The notes beneath the pieces were generated by a model, which was not told where the DNA came from, ran no database searches, and worked only from the letters and a program-made list of their open reading frames with translations. From assembly GCA_016756725.1 (NCBI GenBank), contig JAESII010000005.1, forward strand, positions 376,595 through 440,594: a DNA stretch of 64,000 nucleotides, written 5' to 3'. Positions within the stretch are counted from its first letter, which is position 1; every line of letters starts with the position of its first letter. Source of the DNA: Synergistaceae bacterium. GTDB taxonomy: Bacteria; Synergistota; Synergistia; Synergistales; Aminithiophilaceae. Position numbers and translations under genes: made by a program. Below are positions 17,955 through 27,291 of this stretch, one piece after another.

Positions 17955-19220
17955 ATGATCGAAAACATGCACAGCACCCCCGTGGCGAACCGTTTCCACA
18001 TCGCCATCTTCGGCCGCAGGAATGCGGGCAAGTCCTCTCTCATCAACGCCCTGACGGGGCAGGAGATCGCCGTCACCTCCGAGGTGGCCGGCACCACGAC
18101 CGATCCCGTCTTCAAGGCCATGGAGCTTCTCCCCATCGGCCCCGTCGTGCTCATCGACACGGCCGGCCTCGATGACGAGGGCGAGCTGGGACGAAAGCGC
18201 GTCGAGAAGAGCTACGAGGTCCTCCGGCGCTGTCACTTCGCCGTCGTCGTCATCGACAGCCGGACGGGATGGACCGATTTCGAGCGCGCCTTTCTTGACG
18301 AGCTCCGCCGCCGCGAGATCCCGGCCCTGGCCGTACTGAACAAGGCCGACCTCGTTTTGGCCGATCGTCTTGGGGACCTCCTGAAGGAGACGCCGCCGGG
18401 CACGAAAGCCGTGGCCGCTTCGGCAGTGACGGGAGAGGCCGTGACGGAGATCAAGGCCCAGATCGTCGCCATCGGCTGGAAGGACCCCGTCGAACCGGCC
18501 CTGCTGGGCGATCTCGTCGCTCCCGGCGCGATGGCCCTCCTCGTGACGCCCATCGACAAGGCGGCCCCCAAAGGGAGGCTCATCCTGCCTCAGCAGCAGG
18601 TCATCCGCGATCTTTTGGACCATGGGGCTTTGGTGTCTGTCACCCGCGAGACGGAGCTGGAGAGGGCTCTGTCCCTGCTTGCCGAGCCGCCGGCGGCGGT
18701 CATCACCGATTCCCAGGCCTTCAAGGTCGTCGCGGCGGTGACGCCGCCGTCGATTCCGCTCACATCTTTTTCGATCCTCTTCGCCCGCCAGAAGGGGGAC
18801 CTGGCAGAGCTGATCGGCGGCATCGGCCGCATCGCCGCCCTCAGACGGGGCGAGAAGGTTCTCATCGTCGAGGGGTGCACCCACCACCGCCAGGATGACG
18901 ACATCGGCACCGTCAAGATCCCCCGCTGGATCAGGGAGATCGCCGGCGATGAGATCCGCTTTGACTGGGCCTCGGGAGCCTCCTTCCCGCGCGATCTCTC
19001 GGACTATGCCGTCGTCGTCCACTGCGGCGGCTGCATGCTGAACCGCCGCGAGATGACCTATCGCATCGCCAAGGCCCGCGAGGAAGGGCCGGCCATCACC
19101 AATTACGGTCTTCTCATCGCCTATGTCACGGGCATTCTCGAACGGGCTGTGGCTCCCTTTCCCGAGGCCCTTCAGGCCTGGGAAGAGGCCGTCACCGCAG
19201 GTGCCAGGCGCCGCCCCTGA
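17955..19220 (+). CDS. hydF: [FeFe]-hydrogenase H-cluster maturation GTPase HydF
   Basis: HydF is the GTPase scaffold on which HydE and HydG build the di-iron subcluster of [FeFe]-hydrogenase. The protein has 421 residues: an N-terminal GTPase domain with 'GRRNAGKSS' (20-28), 'DTAGLDDEG' and 'NKADL', a dimerisation domain, and the iron-sulfur domain with 'CTHH' (C308) and 'HCGGC' (356-360). All cluster ligands are in place. A GGAGG lies upstream of ATG 17955. hydE, hydG and a hydrogenase are not in this window. Confidence 0.95.
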   Translation: MIENMHSTPVANRFHIAIFGRRNAGKSSLINALTGQEIAVTSEVAGTTTDPVFKAMELLPIGPVVLIDTAGLDDEGELGRKRVEKSYEVLRRCHFAVVVIDSRTGWTDFERAFLDELRRREIPALAVLNKADLVLADRLGDLLKETPPGTKAVAASAVTGEAVTEIKAQIVAIGWKDPVEPALLGDLVAPGAMALLVTPIDKAAPKGRLILPQQQVIRDLLDHGALVSVTRETELERALSLLAEPPAAVITDSQAFKVVAAVTPPSIPLTSFSILFARQKGDLAELIGGIGRIAALRRGEKVLIVEGCTHHRQDDDIGTVKIPRWIREIAGDEIRFDWASGASFPRDLSDYAVVVHCGGCMLNRREMTYRIAKAREEGPAITNYGLLIAYVTGILERAVAPFPEALQAWEEAVTAGARRRP

Positions 19221-19236
19221 GGGCGGCGCCTTTTTT
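19206..19236 (+). terminator. Rho-independent terminator overlapping the hydF stop
   Basis: AGGCGCCGCCC (19206-19216) and GGGCGGCGCCT (19221-19231) form an 11-bp stem with a CTGA loop that contains the hydF stop codon, then a T run reaching the asrC stop. Confidence 0.9.
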
Positions 19237-20198
19237 CAGTACTTGATTCCCTGCCAGTAGAGGGGCGTGAAGACCCGGGCCTTGGCCGGAAGATTCACGT
19301 CCTTGAGAGCCCAGCCCTTGAACTCCTCGAATCCGGTCCGGTCGACGATGTAGCCGATGTGCTCCTTACCGCCCGGAGCGTTTCTGTCGATGTATTTCTC
19401 GACGTAGTCGTAGGTGTTGAGGATGATCTTGATGATGCTCGCCTCATCGCCCCATTTGATGAAATCCTCGCCGAGGCGGGGGTTCTTCTTCCCCGTCCGC
19501 CCCATGAGGGTGAGGCGGTAATATTTCTCCTTGCTTCGTGTCCAGGCCATGTTGGGGCAGTTGAGGACGCATTCGCCGCAGCCGATGCACTTCTCCTCGT
19601 TCCTCTGGGGCCGGTATTTGACGGCCTTCAGGGCCGTGACGGACTTTTTTGCGCAGACGTCGATGCAGGCCTCGCAGCTCACGCACCGCTGCGGCTCGAA
19701 CTGGGGTTCTGTCATGCCCATGATGCCGAAGTCGTGCATGCGCACCTTCATGCAGTCGTTGGGGCAGCCCGTGAGAGCGATCTTGAAGTGGAGGTCGTTG
19801 GGGAAGACGGCCTTTTCGATGCGCCTGGCGAAGGCTGTCGTGTCGTAGCAGGCGTAGGGGCAGACGCGGTTTCCGATGCAGGCTGTGATGTTCCGCGTGC
19901 CCGAGGCGGGGTAACCCGTCCCCGGCTCGCTCTGGTTGATGTCGAGGCCCTCGATGAGGGGCTGGAGCAGGGCGTTCACCTCGGCCATCTTCTCGTAGGG
20001 AATGCCGGGGATCTCAAAGCCTTGGCGGCTCGTGATGTGGATCGTGCCGTTGCCGAAGCGCTCGGCGATCTCCTGGATCTTGCCGAGATAGCGGGCGTCG
20101 AGGTGGCCGCCGGGGACGCGGATCCGCGAGGCCGTCATGCCCCGGACCTTGGTGACGCGGAAGGCGTTTTTCTTGAGTTTCTTCGTGTTGATGTCCAT
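19236..20198 (-). CDS. asrC: Anaerobic sulfite reductase subunit C
   Basis: AsrC is the siroheme/Fe-S catalytic subunit of the NADH-dependent sulfite reductase that makes sulfide. In its 320 residues are the sulfite-reductase repeat ('TSRQGFEIPGI', 'CIGNRVCPYACYDT'), the siroheme-cluster cysteines ('ALTGCPNDCMKV') and two ferredoxin [4Fe-4S] motifs ('CVSCEACIDVC', 'CIGCGECVLNC'). It is the last gene of asrABC, 13 bp after asrB. ATG at 20198 follows a GAGGAGGGCAAGG site. Confidence 0.95.
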   Translation of the reverse strand: MDINTKKLKKNAFRVTKVRGMTASRIRVPGGHLDARYLGKIQEIAERFGNGTIHITSRQGFEIPGIPYEKMAEVNALLQPLIEGLDINQSEPGTGYPASGTRNITACIGNRVCPYACYDTTAFARRIEKAVFPNDLHFKIALTGCPNDCMKVRMHDFGIMGMTEPQFEPQRCVSCEACIDVCAKKSVTALKAVKYRPQRNEEKCIGCGECVLNCPNMAWTRSKEKYYRLTLMGRTGKKNPRLGEDFIKWGDEASIIKIILNTYDYVEKYIDRNAPGGKEHIGYIVDRTGFEEFKGWALKDVNLPAKARVFTPLYWQGIKY

Positions 20199-20211
20199 GG
20201 CCTTGCCCTCC

Positions 20212-21015
20212 TCAGTCGATCAGGGTCCGGCCCTTGGTGTAGTTGAAGACGGGGCCGTCGAGGCAGACGTAGACGTCGCCGATCTTGCAGTGGCCGCATT
20301 TGCCGATGCCGCAGCACATCTTGCGTTCCTGGGAGATCCAGATGTTCTTTTCGGCGAAGCCCAGCTCGAGAAGGCCCAAGACGGAAAAACGCATCATCGC
20401 CGGAGGTCCGACGACGATGGCGACTGCCCTGGAGATGTCGCCGAGTTTGACCTTGGGAAGGTGCTCCGTCACGAGGCCGATCTGGCAGGCCGCCGGTTTG
20501 TCGCCGTCGTCGGCGCAGTCGACGGTGAGAATGACCTCCATCGACTGTTTCCAGCGGGCCAGATCGCCGAAGAAGAGGATGTCCGCCGGTGACTTGAAGC
20601 CGGTGATGAGGGTCATGCCTTTCACTTCTTCCGGGTGGCGGGCGAAGTGATCCACCACGCCCCTGACGGGGGAGAGTCCCGTGCCGCCAGCGACGACGAC
20701 GAGCTCGCGGCCCCGGTAGTCGTCGAGATCGAAGCCGTTGCCGTAAGGGCCCCGGAGGAAGAGGTGGTCGCCCATGGTGTGCTCGAAGACCTCGTTTGTC
20801 ACCTTGCCGACCTTGCGGATCGTCAGGTCCACCGTGCCGTCACCGATGCCGCTCACCGAGATGGGGGCCTCGCCGTACTTGGGGATGGAGACCTCGAAGA
20901 ACTGGCCCGGTTTCACGTCGCCGTCGTAGGTCATGCGGAAGGTGTACTCGATGTCGGTGTGACGGATAATTTCGGTGATCTTCGAGAGGAAGGGGACGTA
21001 CTCGTTGTCCGTCAT
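20212..21015 (-). CDS. asrB: Anaerobic sulfite reductase subunit B
   Basis: AsrB is the FAD- and NADH-binding electron-input subunit. It has 267 residues with the ferredoxin-reductase flavin motif ('ISVSGIGDG', 'LRGPYGNGF'), a nucleotide-binding 'VVAGGTGLSPVRG', and a C-terminal Fe-S cysteine set 'CCGIGKCGHCKIGDVYVC'. The start ATG (21015) overlaps the asrA stop as ATGA, which argues against longer in-frame starts inside asrA. Confidence 0.95.
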   Translation of the reverse strand: MTDNEYVPFLSKITEIIRHTDIEYTFRMTYDGDVKPGQFFEVSIPKYGEAPISVSGIGDGTVDLTIRKVGKVTNEVFEHTMGDHLFLRGPYGNGFDLDDYRGRELVVVAGGTGLSPVRGVVDHFARHPEEVKGMTLITGFKSPADILFFGDLARWKQSMEVILTVDCADDGDKPAACQIGLVTEHLPKVKLGDISRAVAIVVGPPAMMRFSVLGLLELGFAEKNIWISQERKMCCGIGKCGHCKIGDVYVCLDGPVFNYTKGRTLID

Positions 21016-22028
21016 CGTCCGGAAACCTCCTTCATGGCCTGGTCGAGCTTGTTGACGCTGTTGGAGAAGGAGATGTACTCGGGACAGACGTCGTCGCAGC
21101 GGCCACAGCCGACGCACATGTGGCTGCCGGTGCGGACTTTGAAGTCGTAGACCTTGTGGAGGACCTTGAAGCGCATGCGCTCGCCGTTTTTCTTGCGGTA
21201 ACTGCCGCCGCCGGCGACGTCGGTGAAGCCGTCGACCATGCAGGAGGCCCAGATGCGCCGCCGCTCGCCGACCCGTCCGTTTTCGGTGTAAAAGAGATCC
21301 TGCATGGTGAAGCAGGTGCAGGTGGGGCAGACGAAGTTGCACCGGCCGCAGTCGATGCAGCGGTTGTCGTATTCGTCCCAGATCCTGCTTGAGGCCACCT
21401 GAATCGTCAGAGTCTCGGGGATGTTCACGGTCACAGCGTTTTCGGTGACATGCCGTGGTGTCACGTCCAGCTCGGCCTCGGCTCTGGGGGTGATCCTTTC
21501 GGCCCAGGCTTCACTCTTGCAGTCGACGAGAAAGCCGTCGCCTTCGACGTCGACGCTGATGGCGTAGTCCGTTGCCTGATTCGTCCCCATGGAGACGCAG
21601 AAGCAGTTCTCGAAGGAATGGGGGCAGCCCATGAGGACGAACTGGACCCGGTCGCGGAGGCGCCGGTAGTAGGCGTCCTCGGGGCCGTTGCGCAGGTAGA
21701 TCTCGTCAAGGCGCTTGAGGCCGTGGAGGTCGCAGCTGCGCAGAAAGATGATGGCCCCCTTTTTGGGAGGGTCCGCCTCCTTGACGGTCTCTTCGGTGAA
21801 GAAGAACAGCGTCTCCGATACGGGAAGGAGGGCCTCCTTGAAGGAATAGAGCGATTTGCTGTCGAAGACGATCTCGTCAACGGCCTGAACCTGGCCGTAG
21901 CGGATGCAGTCCGTGTCGGAATAGATCCCCCCCTGCTCAAAGCGTTTCGGGGCGAAGAGGACGTAGTCGTCCGTCCAGCTCTGAAGCACCGCGTCAAAAG
22001 CTTCCCTGCTCAGCTTGAAACCCATCAT
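21012..22028 (-). CDS. asrA: Anaerobic sulfite reductase subunit A
   Basis: AsrA is the iron-sulfur electron-transfer subunit of AsrABC. The 338-residue protein has two C-terminal clusters, 'CIDCGRCNFVCPTC' and 'CVGCGRCDDVCPEY', plus 'RSCDLHGLKRLDEIYL' typical of the 4Fe-4S dicluster/AsrA family. There are two adjacent ATG codons (22028, 22025) after a GAGGG site; a TTG at 22031 is also possible. It heads the operon asrABC, which probably allows sulfite to be used as an electron acceptor. The 160 bp upstream hold no clear promoter. Confidence 0.95.
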   Translation of the reverse strand: MMGFKLSREAFDAVLQSWTDDYVLFAPKRFEQGGIYSDTDCIRYGQVQAVDEIVFDSKSLYSFKEALLPVSETLFFFTEETVKEADPPKKGAIIFLRSCDLHGLKRLDEIYLRNGPEDAYYRRLRDRVQFVLMGCPHSFENCFCVSMGTNQATDYAISVDVEGDGFLVDCKSEAWAERITPRAEAELDVTPRHVTENAVTVNIPETLTIQVASSRIWDEYDNRCIDCGRCNFVCPTCTCFTMQDLFYTENGRVGERRRIWASCMVDGFTDVAGGGSYRKKNGERMRFKVLHKVYDFKVRTGSHMCVGCGRCDDVCPEYISFSNSVNKLDQAMKEVSGR

Positions 22029-22194
22029 CAACCCTCTTTCCCTGCCGAGATGGCGTCATTTCCGCCACGGGAAGAAACAGGCAGGAGCACCGCCAGATTG
22101 CTCCGTGCACCTGCCTGTCTGCCGCAACGGGATGGACCTTGGGGATCATGGTCGGCGGGGCCTTCCGGTCCCCGGTTTTTTCCAGGCCCCTCCG

Positions 22195-22533
22195 TCAGAG
22201 GAGCTTCGTCGTCGCCGTCGGCCTCGGGGCCTTCACGACGAGAACGCGGAAGGTGGCGTCGCTTTCGTTGTACCAGCAGTGGGGAATCCCCTTGGGACTC
22301 TCGATGAGGGTGTCGCGGCTCACGGCGAGTTTCTCGTCGCCGACTTCGACGACGCCGGTGCCTTCAAGGACATAGAAGAAGACGTCAACGGGGGTCATGT
22401 GCTTTTTGAGGGCCTCGCCGGGTTCGAGGGTGATGTGGACCGCCTGGGCGTCCTCTGTGTCGTAGAGCTTGCATGCTTTGACGCCGTGGGGCGTCGCGAT
22501 CGTCTCGGCCTGATCGAATCGGGTGGTCTTCAT
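22195..22533 (-). CDS. Cupin domain protein
   Basis: This 112-residue single-domain cupin has the metal-binding motif around 'LEPGEALKKHMTPVDVFFYVLEG' and 'SPKGIPHCWYN'. The histidine, glutamate and histidine positions suggest a bound metal ion, but the substrate is unknown. AGGAGGAG lies just upstream of ATG 22533. It stands alone between asrA and prfC. Confidence 0.85.
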   Translation of the reverse strand: MKTTRFDQAETIATPHGVKACKLYDTEDAQAVHITLEPGEALKKHMTPVDVFFYVLEGTGVVEVGDEKLAVSRDTLIESPKGIPHCWYNESDATFRVLVVKAPRPTATTKLL

Positions 22534-22632
22534 GATCTGTCTCCTCCTTCTGAGGGCTGAAGTGTGGGCAGTCGGTTTGAGTTGCGGCAATTTTATCCCG
22601 ACGTGAGACTTCTGTCCTTGAGGCAGATCAAG

Positions 22633-22660
22633 AAAAGGCCCCGACGATCCCGTCGGGGCC
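22633..22660 (-). terminator. Rho-independent terminator after prfC
   Basis: GGCCCCGACG (22637-22646) pairs with CGTCGGGGCC (22651-22660). Read on the minus strand it ends in TTTTCTT. Confidence 0.85.
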
Positions 22661-22666
22661 GGAAGG

Positions 22667-24286
22667 CTAGAGATGTTCGCAGCTGCCGTGGAAGGCGATG
22701 TCGGGCCATTTCTTGACGACGTACTTGAGCTCCCACTCGCTGGGTGAGAGGTAGACGAGATTATCGTTCCTGTCGTGGGCGAGATTGCCGCCGTTGTAGT
22801 TCTCGAACTCGGCGAGCTTCCTGGCGTCGTCGCACTCGATCCAGCGGGCAACGGAGAAGTTGATCGGCTCATAATCGGCCTCGACGCCGTATTCGGCCTG
22901 GAGGCGTGCCACGGCGACGTCGAACTGGAGGACGCCGACGGCGCCGAGGACATAGCTGTTGTCCGTCAGGGGTCGGAAGAGCTGGATCGCTCCCTCCTCG
23001 GAAAGCTGGAGGAGCCCCTTCTGGAGCTGCTTGGCCTTGAGGGGCGTGAGGAGCCGGACCCGCCGGAAGTGTTCCGGGGCGAAACTGGGGATGCCCGTGA
23101 AGCGCAGCTCCTCCTTCTCGGTGAAGGTGTCGCCGATCTTGATTGTCCCGTGGTTGTGAATGCCGATGATGTCGCCGGGCCAGGCCTCTTCGATGCCCGT
23201 CCGGTCCTGGGCCATGAAGATGATGGGGTTGGCGACGGTGATCTCCTTGCCCAGACGGTGGTGGACGACTTTCATCCCCTTGAAGAAGCGTCCCGAGCAG
23301 ACGCGAAGAAAGGCCAGACGGTCCCGGTGGGCCGGGTCCATGTTGGCCTGGATCTTGAAGACGAAGCCGGAGAAGTCTTCTTCCAGGGGATCGACGAGGC
23401 GTGTCGTCGTCTCCCTCGGTTTCGGGGCCGGGGCGATTTCGGCGAAGGCGTCGAGCATCTCCCTCACGCCGAAGTTGTTGATGGCGCTGCCGAAGAAGAC
23501 GGGCGTCTGGTTGCCCCGGAGGTAGTGCTCCTCGTCGAAGGGGTCGGCCGCGCCTTCGAGAAGGGCCAGATCCTCACGGAGCTGGTGAGCCTGATGTCCC
23601 AGGTGCCGTTCCAGGAGGGGATCGCTCAGGTCGCGGACAGTGACGACGTCGGTGGGACGCTGGTCCTGACCGGGCCGGAAGAGATTGAGCTCCCTGCGGT
23701 AGAGGCTGTAGGTTCCCCTGAAGTTCTTTCCCATTCCGATGGGCCAGGTCAGGGGGGCGCACTCGACCTGGAGCTTGTCTTCGATCTCTGCGAGCAGATC
23801 GAGGGGCCCCTTCCCCTCGCGGTCGAGCTTGTTGATGAAGGTGATGATGGGCGTGTTCCTCATGCGGCAGACTTCCATGAGCTTCAGCGTCTGAGGTTCG
23901 ACGCCCCTGACGCTGTCGATGACCATGATGGCACTGTCGACGGCCGTCAGGACCCGGTAGGTGTCCTCCGAGAAGTCCTGGTGTCCCGGCGTGTCGAGGA
24001 GGTTGATCTCGTAGTCTCTGTAGTGGAATTTCATGACCGAACTGGTGACGGAGATGCCCCGTTCCTTCTCGATCGCCATCCAGTCACTCGTGGCGTGCCG
24101 TCCCGCCTTGCGGGCCTTGACGGCTCCTGCCATCTGGATGGCGCCTCCGAAGAGGAGCAGTTTTTCCGTCAACGTCGTCTTGCCCGCGTCGGGGTGGCTG
24201 ATGATCCCGAAGGTGCGCCTACGGGCCACTTCCTCAGCCAGCCGCGACGGGGCGGTGAGGAGCTGTTCCGTTTTTTCCATGGCCAT
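22667..24286 (-). CDS. prfC: Peptide chain release factor 3
   Basis: RF3 is the translational GTPase that recycles RF1/RF2 from the ribosome after termination. The protein has 539 residues, the usual length, with '[15 protein letters not shown]' (G1), '[11 protein letters not shown]' (G2), '[14 protein letters not shown]' (G3) and 'NKLDREG' (G4). The C-terminal domains end in '[11 protein letters not shown]'. It has its own promoter and terminator. Confidence 0.95.
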   Translation of the reverse strand: MAMEKTEQLLTAPSRLAEEVARRRTFGIISHPDAGKTTLTEKLLLFGGAIQMAGAVKARKAGRHATSDWMAIEKERGISVTSSVMKFHYRDYEINLLDTPGHQDFSEDTYRVLTAVDSAIMVIDSVRGVEPQTLKLMEVCRMRNTPIITFINKLDREGKGPLDLLAEIEDKLQVECAPLTWPIGMGKNFRGTYSLYRRELNLFRPGQDQRPTDVVTVRDLSDPLLERHLGHQAHQLREDLALLEGAADPFDEEHYLRGNQTPVFFGSAINNFGVREMLDAFAEIAPAPKPRETTTRLVDPLEEDFSGFVFKIQANMDPAHRDRLAFLRVCSGRFFKGMKVVHHRLGKEITVANPIIFMAQDRTGIEEAWPGDIIGIHNHGTIKIGDTFTEKEELRFTGIPSFAPEHFRRVRLLTPLKAKQLQKGLLQLSEEGAIQLFRPLTDNSYVLGAVGVLQFDVAVARLQAEYGVEADYEPINFSVARWIECDDARKLAEFENYNGGNLAHDRNDNLVYLSPSEWELKYVVKKWPDIAFHGSCEHL

Positions 24287-24321
24287 ATCCCATCCCTCTT
24301 CAAATCCGAATCTGACAGGTA

Positions 24322-24350
24322 ATGATGGCCTGAAGGGAGTTCTTTGTCAA
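24322..24350 (-). promoter_or_regulatory. Promoter for prfC
   Basis: Read on the minus strand, TTGACA (24350-24345) and CATCAT (24327-24322) lie 17 bp apart, 35 bp before the prfC start. Confidence 0.55.
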
Positions 24351-24526
24351 ACGCGACCTGAGGGGGGAGTCGGAAAAGATCCCCGGCGGCTTAAGGCGCA
24401 ACACGTGGCTGTCGGGGCTTCCTCCCGGGCGGGAAAGGTCGGTGTCCTGCCGATTTCCACGCAGGTGCCGGCCGGGAAGCGAAAGACCCGCCGAGGAGGC
24501 CCTGGCCGAGGGACTCCGTCAGAGCC

Positions 24527-24740
24527 TCAGTGCCCATGAACCCAGTCGACGAGGGTGATGAAATCGAAGACGGGCAGTCTCGTCTCCTTCCTGATGGCCC
24601 GGGAAAAGGGGGAAGATCGGTGCACTCGAGAACGAAGGCGCCGATGGCCGGGTTTCTCTGCCAGACCTGTCAGGCCGTCGTTACGACCTCATCGGCAATC
24701 AGATCGAGATCGACAGCCTCGTCGGTCGCTCGACGGGGGT
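24527..24740 (-). pseudogene. Aspartate/glutamate racemase family C-terminal remnant
   Basis: Translating the minus strand gives a family-typical tail in pieces: 'DEAVDLDLIADEVVTTA', an in-frame TGA, 'QVWQRNPAIGAFVLECTDLPPF', then a one-base frame change and 'RAIRKETRLPVFDFITL' ending in 'VDWVHGH' and TGA. The 'VLECTDLPP' stretch carries the second catalytic cysteine of Asp/Glu/hydantoin racemases. At least two lesions and the missing N-terminal two thirds show it is dead. The 24351-24526 stretch downstream of it holds nothing recognisable. Confidence 0.75.
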
Positions 24741-26180
24741 CTACGAGGACTGAAGCCGGGCGACGAGGAGGTCCCGGACGGTCTCAAGGACGGTGATCCT
24801 CGCAAGGCGCTTCGAGTCGGTGGCGACGATCGTCCAGGGAGCCTCGGGCGGGCTCGTCCGGGCCAGCATTTCCGCCGCCGCCTCCTGGTAGAGCGGCCAT
24901 TTTTCGCGGTTCCGCCAGTCCTCGTCGGTCAGTTTCCAGTTGCGCTCGGGGTCGTCGCGGCGGCTCTCGAAGCGGCGGAGCTGTTCGTCGGGGCTGATCT
25001 GGAGCCAGAACTTGCCGATGGCCGCGCCCCAGGAGAGGAGATGGCGCTCCATTTCGTTGATTTCCCGGTAGGCTCGGCGCCACTCGTCGTCGCGGCAGAA
25101 TCCCTCGACGCGCTCGACGAGGACCCGTCCGTACCAGCTCCGGTCGAAGATGACGATGTTTCCGGGATCGGGCAGGGTTCGCCAGAAGCGCCAGAGGTAG
25201 GGATGGGCCCTCTCCCAATCGTTGGGAGCCGAGACGGGCACCACTTCGTAGGTCCTGGGGTAGAGAGCCTCGGTGAGGCGCCGGATGGCCCCTCCCTTGC
25301 CGGCGGCGTCAACGCCTTCGAAGAGGAGGATCACGGGCAGTTTGCGGCGAAAGACCTCGATCTGAAGAATGTGGAGCTCCTTCTGGAGCGCGGCGAGACC
25401 TTTGCGGTAGGGCTTCTTCTTCATCGTCGCGCTGTAGTCAAGCGAATCCAGGCGGGAGCCGTGGACGGTCGTCTCCGGCAGGAAGGCGCCTTTGCAGGAA
25501 CCTTCCGACGCGCCCAGGCGGGCCGTCATGGCGTCGCTCAGGGCCTCGAGAAGGGTCACCGCGGCATAGCGCCCGCAGTGGGCGGCGATGACCGTCCAGG
25601 GCGCCCATTCCGTCTCGGTGGCGTTGAAGAGGCGCTCCAGCGTCCGGAGATTGTCGTCGTACTCCTTATTCTGACGCCATTCGCCGGGTTCGAGAGTCCA
25701 GGTGGCATCGCGGTCCTTGCGGCGCTGCTTGAGCCGATTTTTCTGCTCCTCGGCGTCGATGTGGAGGAAGGCCTTGAAGACGAAGACGCCCGCTTCGGCG
25801 AGCTGTCGCTCGAAGGCGGCAATGTCGGCAAATAGGGCCTCGTCACCGAGGCGCCAGGCGTCGTGGTACCAGCTCCGGCCGAAGAGGGCCATCCGTCCCG
25901 CCGGGGGGATGAGGCCCCAGTAGGGCAGAAGTGTGCCCTCTTCCTTCGCCCGGGGCTCGACGTAGTGGAAGGAATAACCTCGGGGGTCCAGGGCCAGGAT
26001 GACGCTGTTGGCCGCCTTGCCCCGGCCCGAGGCGGCCCAGCCTTCGAGGACGATCACCGAGGCGATCGCACGGTCCCGAAAGGCTCTCTGGAGGGCGCCC
26101 ACCGATCGTGAGAGTTCCTTGAGGCGCTCTGACGCCTCCTTTTTGGGCAGGCTCAGTGAGAGATCAAGCATTTCGAGCAT
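24741..26180 (-). CDS. Polyphosphate:AMP phosphotransferase, tandem-domain PPK2
   Basis: This 479-residue enzyme has two fused PPK2 domains, the layout of class II PPK2 (PAP), which phosphorylates AMP to ADP with polyphosphate. Domain 1 has a degenerate-looking loop 'EGWAASGRGKAANSV'. Domain 2 has a full Walker A 'EGVDAAGKGGAIRR' and 'FDRSWYGRVLVERVEGF'. In known two-domain enzymes the C-terminal domain is the active one, and this sequence agrees. The preceding RNA methyltransferase gene overlaps its start by 17 bp. Confidence 0.92.
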   Translation of the reverse strand: MLEMLDLSLSLPKKEASERLKELSRSVGALQRAFRDRAIASVIVLEGWAASGRGKAANSVILALDPRGYSFHYVEPRAKEEGTLLPYWGLIPPAGRMALFGRSWYHDAWRLGDEALFADIAAFERQLAEAGVFVFKAFLHIDAEEQKNRLKQRRKDRDATWTLEPGEWRQNKEYDDNLRTLERLFNATETEWAPWTVIAAHCGRYAAVTLLEALSDAMTARLGASEGSCKGAFLPETTVHGSRLDSLDYSATMKKKPYRKGLAALQKELHILQIEVFRRKLPVILLFEGVDAAGKGGAIRRLTEALYPRTYEVVPVSAPNDWERAHPYLWRFWRTLPDPGNIVIFDRSWYGRVLVERVEGFCRDDEWRRAYREINEMERHLLSWGAAIGKFWLQISPDEQLRRFESRRDDPERNWKLTDEDWRNREKWPLYQEAAAEMLARTSPPEAPWTIVATDSKRLARITVLETVRDLLVARLQSS

Positions 26181-27285
26181 GGGACACCTCCTCAGGGTCG
26201 GTCCCCCGCAGGGAGAGGAGGACCAGTGTCTCCACGTGGCGTGTCCGGGGGAAGAAGTCGTAGGGGCTGATGGACGCTACGTCGTAGGCCTCTTCAAGGC
26301 GGTTCAGGTCGCGGCGGAGGGTGCCGGCACTGCAGGACAGATAGGCGATCCGTCGGGGCCGTGCGCTGAGAAGCCAGGCTGTTACGGTGTCCCCCAGGCC
26401 CGTCCGGGGCGGATTGACGTAGGCCAGACGCCTTGTCTCGTCGTGAGGGCTGAAGAAGGTCTCAAGCTGGGGAATCCTTTCCTCGCAGGTTCCGCGGAGA
26501 AGGAGGGTGCCCGGGGCGTTGACGGCGGCGTTTTCCAGCGCTTCGCCGCCCAGTTCGACGCCGCAGGCGGTGGCTCCACGGCGGCGCCATCGGGCCAGGC
26601 CCGCTCCGTTTCCGCAGTAGAGGTCAGCCACGGCGTCGCCCGGACCGGGATCGAGGAAGGTTTCGGCTTCGTCGAGGGAGAGGTGGTGAAGGCGCGGCAG
26701 AAGCTGCTGAAAGGCCGTCGGTCCGTAAAGGAGTCCCTGGCCGTCGCGGGATCGCGGGATTCCCCAGAGGAGTTCCCAGCCTCTTTTGGCGAAAAGGCGC
26801 CTGCCTGCCGAGGGGTTGAGGTGGAGCCATAGCCCTTCCAATCCCGTTTCCTCAAGGAGTTTGCCGAGGGCCGAAATCCAGCTTCGGTCAGTCATCGTTG
26901 CCGTCTTGGCGACGAGGGTGGCCTGGGCTCCGGACTGGACGTAGAAGGCGAAGGCCAGAGCCCGATTGGCGGGAAGTCCCTCCGTAAGGGCGGCCAGGGT
27001 CCGGGCGACGCGGCGGGACTGGACGGGACAGCTCTCGAGAGGGACCAGTTCGTCGCGGACGATCATGCCGAACCGCCATTGTCCGTCAATGATTCCGCCA
27101 TGGAGGCGGACGCGGTCGCGATAGAAGAGCCGCTCTTCGTCGGTGGCGCCCCTCAGGGAGGCGATCCGGTCGGCCCAGGGTTCAAGCTGGCCGAGGAGCC
27201 ACCTCGTCTTCTGGCGCTCGCTTTCCTCTGGCGTCAGGTGGCGGTGATCGCAGGCCCGACAGAGGGAAGGACAGCCGTCGTTCAC
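26164..27285 (-). CDS. TrmA/RlmD-type RNA (uracil-5) methyltransferase
   Basis: The 373-residue protein is a SAM-dependent methyltransferase of the TrmA/RumA class, which methylates uracil C5 in tRNA or rRNA. It has the SAM loop 'ADLYCGNGAGLA', 'VNPPRTGLGD', the catalytic cysteine in 'YLSCSAGTLRRDL' and the C-terminal 'YDFFPRTRHVETLVLL'. N-terminal cysteines 'CPSLCRACDHR' probably help bind an Fe-S cluster; no TRAM domain is present. Its exact target cannot be told from sequence. It lies 6 bp after the CoA-transferase gene and overlaps PPK2. Confidence 0.88.
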   Translation of the reverse strand: MNDGCPSLCRACDHRHLTPEESERQKTRWLLGQLEPWADRIASLRGATDEERLFYRDRVRLHGGIIDGQWRFGMIVRDELVPLESCPVQSRRVARTLAALTEGLPANRALAFAFYVQSGAQATLVAKTATMTDRSWISALGKLLEETGLEGLWLHLNPSAGRRLFAKRGWELLWGIPRSRDGQGLLYGPTAFQQLLPRLHHLSLDEAETFLDPGPGDAVADLYCGNGAGLARWRRRGATACGVELGGEALENAAVNAPGTLLLRGTCEERIPQLETFFSPHDETRRLAYVNPPRTGLGDTVTAWLLSARPRRIAYLSCSAGTLRRDLNRLEEAYDVASISPYDFFPRTRHVETLVLLSLRGTDPEEVSHARNA

Positions 27286-27291
27286 CGTCCG

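Noticed and set aside
21016..21342. In-frame N-terminal extension of asrB
   Set aside because: It lies wholly inside asrA and gives an arginine/histidine-rich peptide; the ATGA junction at 21015 is the natural start.
22775..24322. 515-codon open frame antisense to prfC
   Set aside because: The composition (Asp, Glu, Val, Leu rich) is that of a complement of a G+C-rich gene; prfC on the other strand has every RF3 motif.
24555..25835. 426-codon plus-strand frame over PPK2
   Set aside because: PPK2 on the minus strand has both domain signatures; the plus-strand frame is a shadow.
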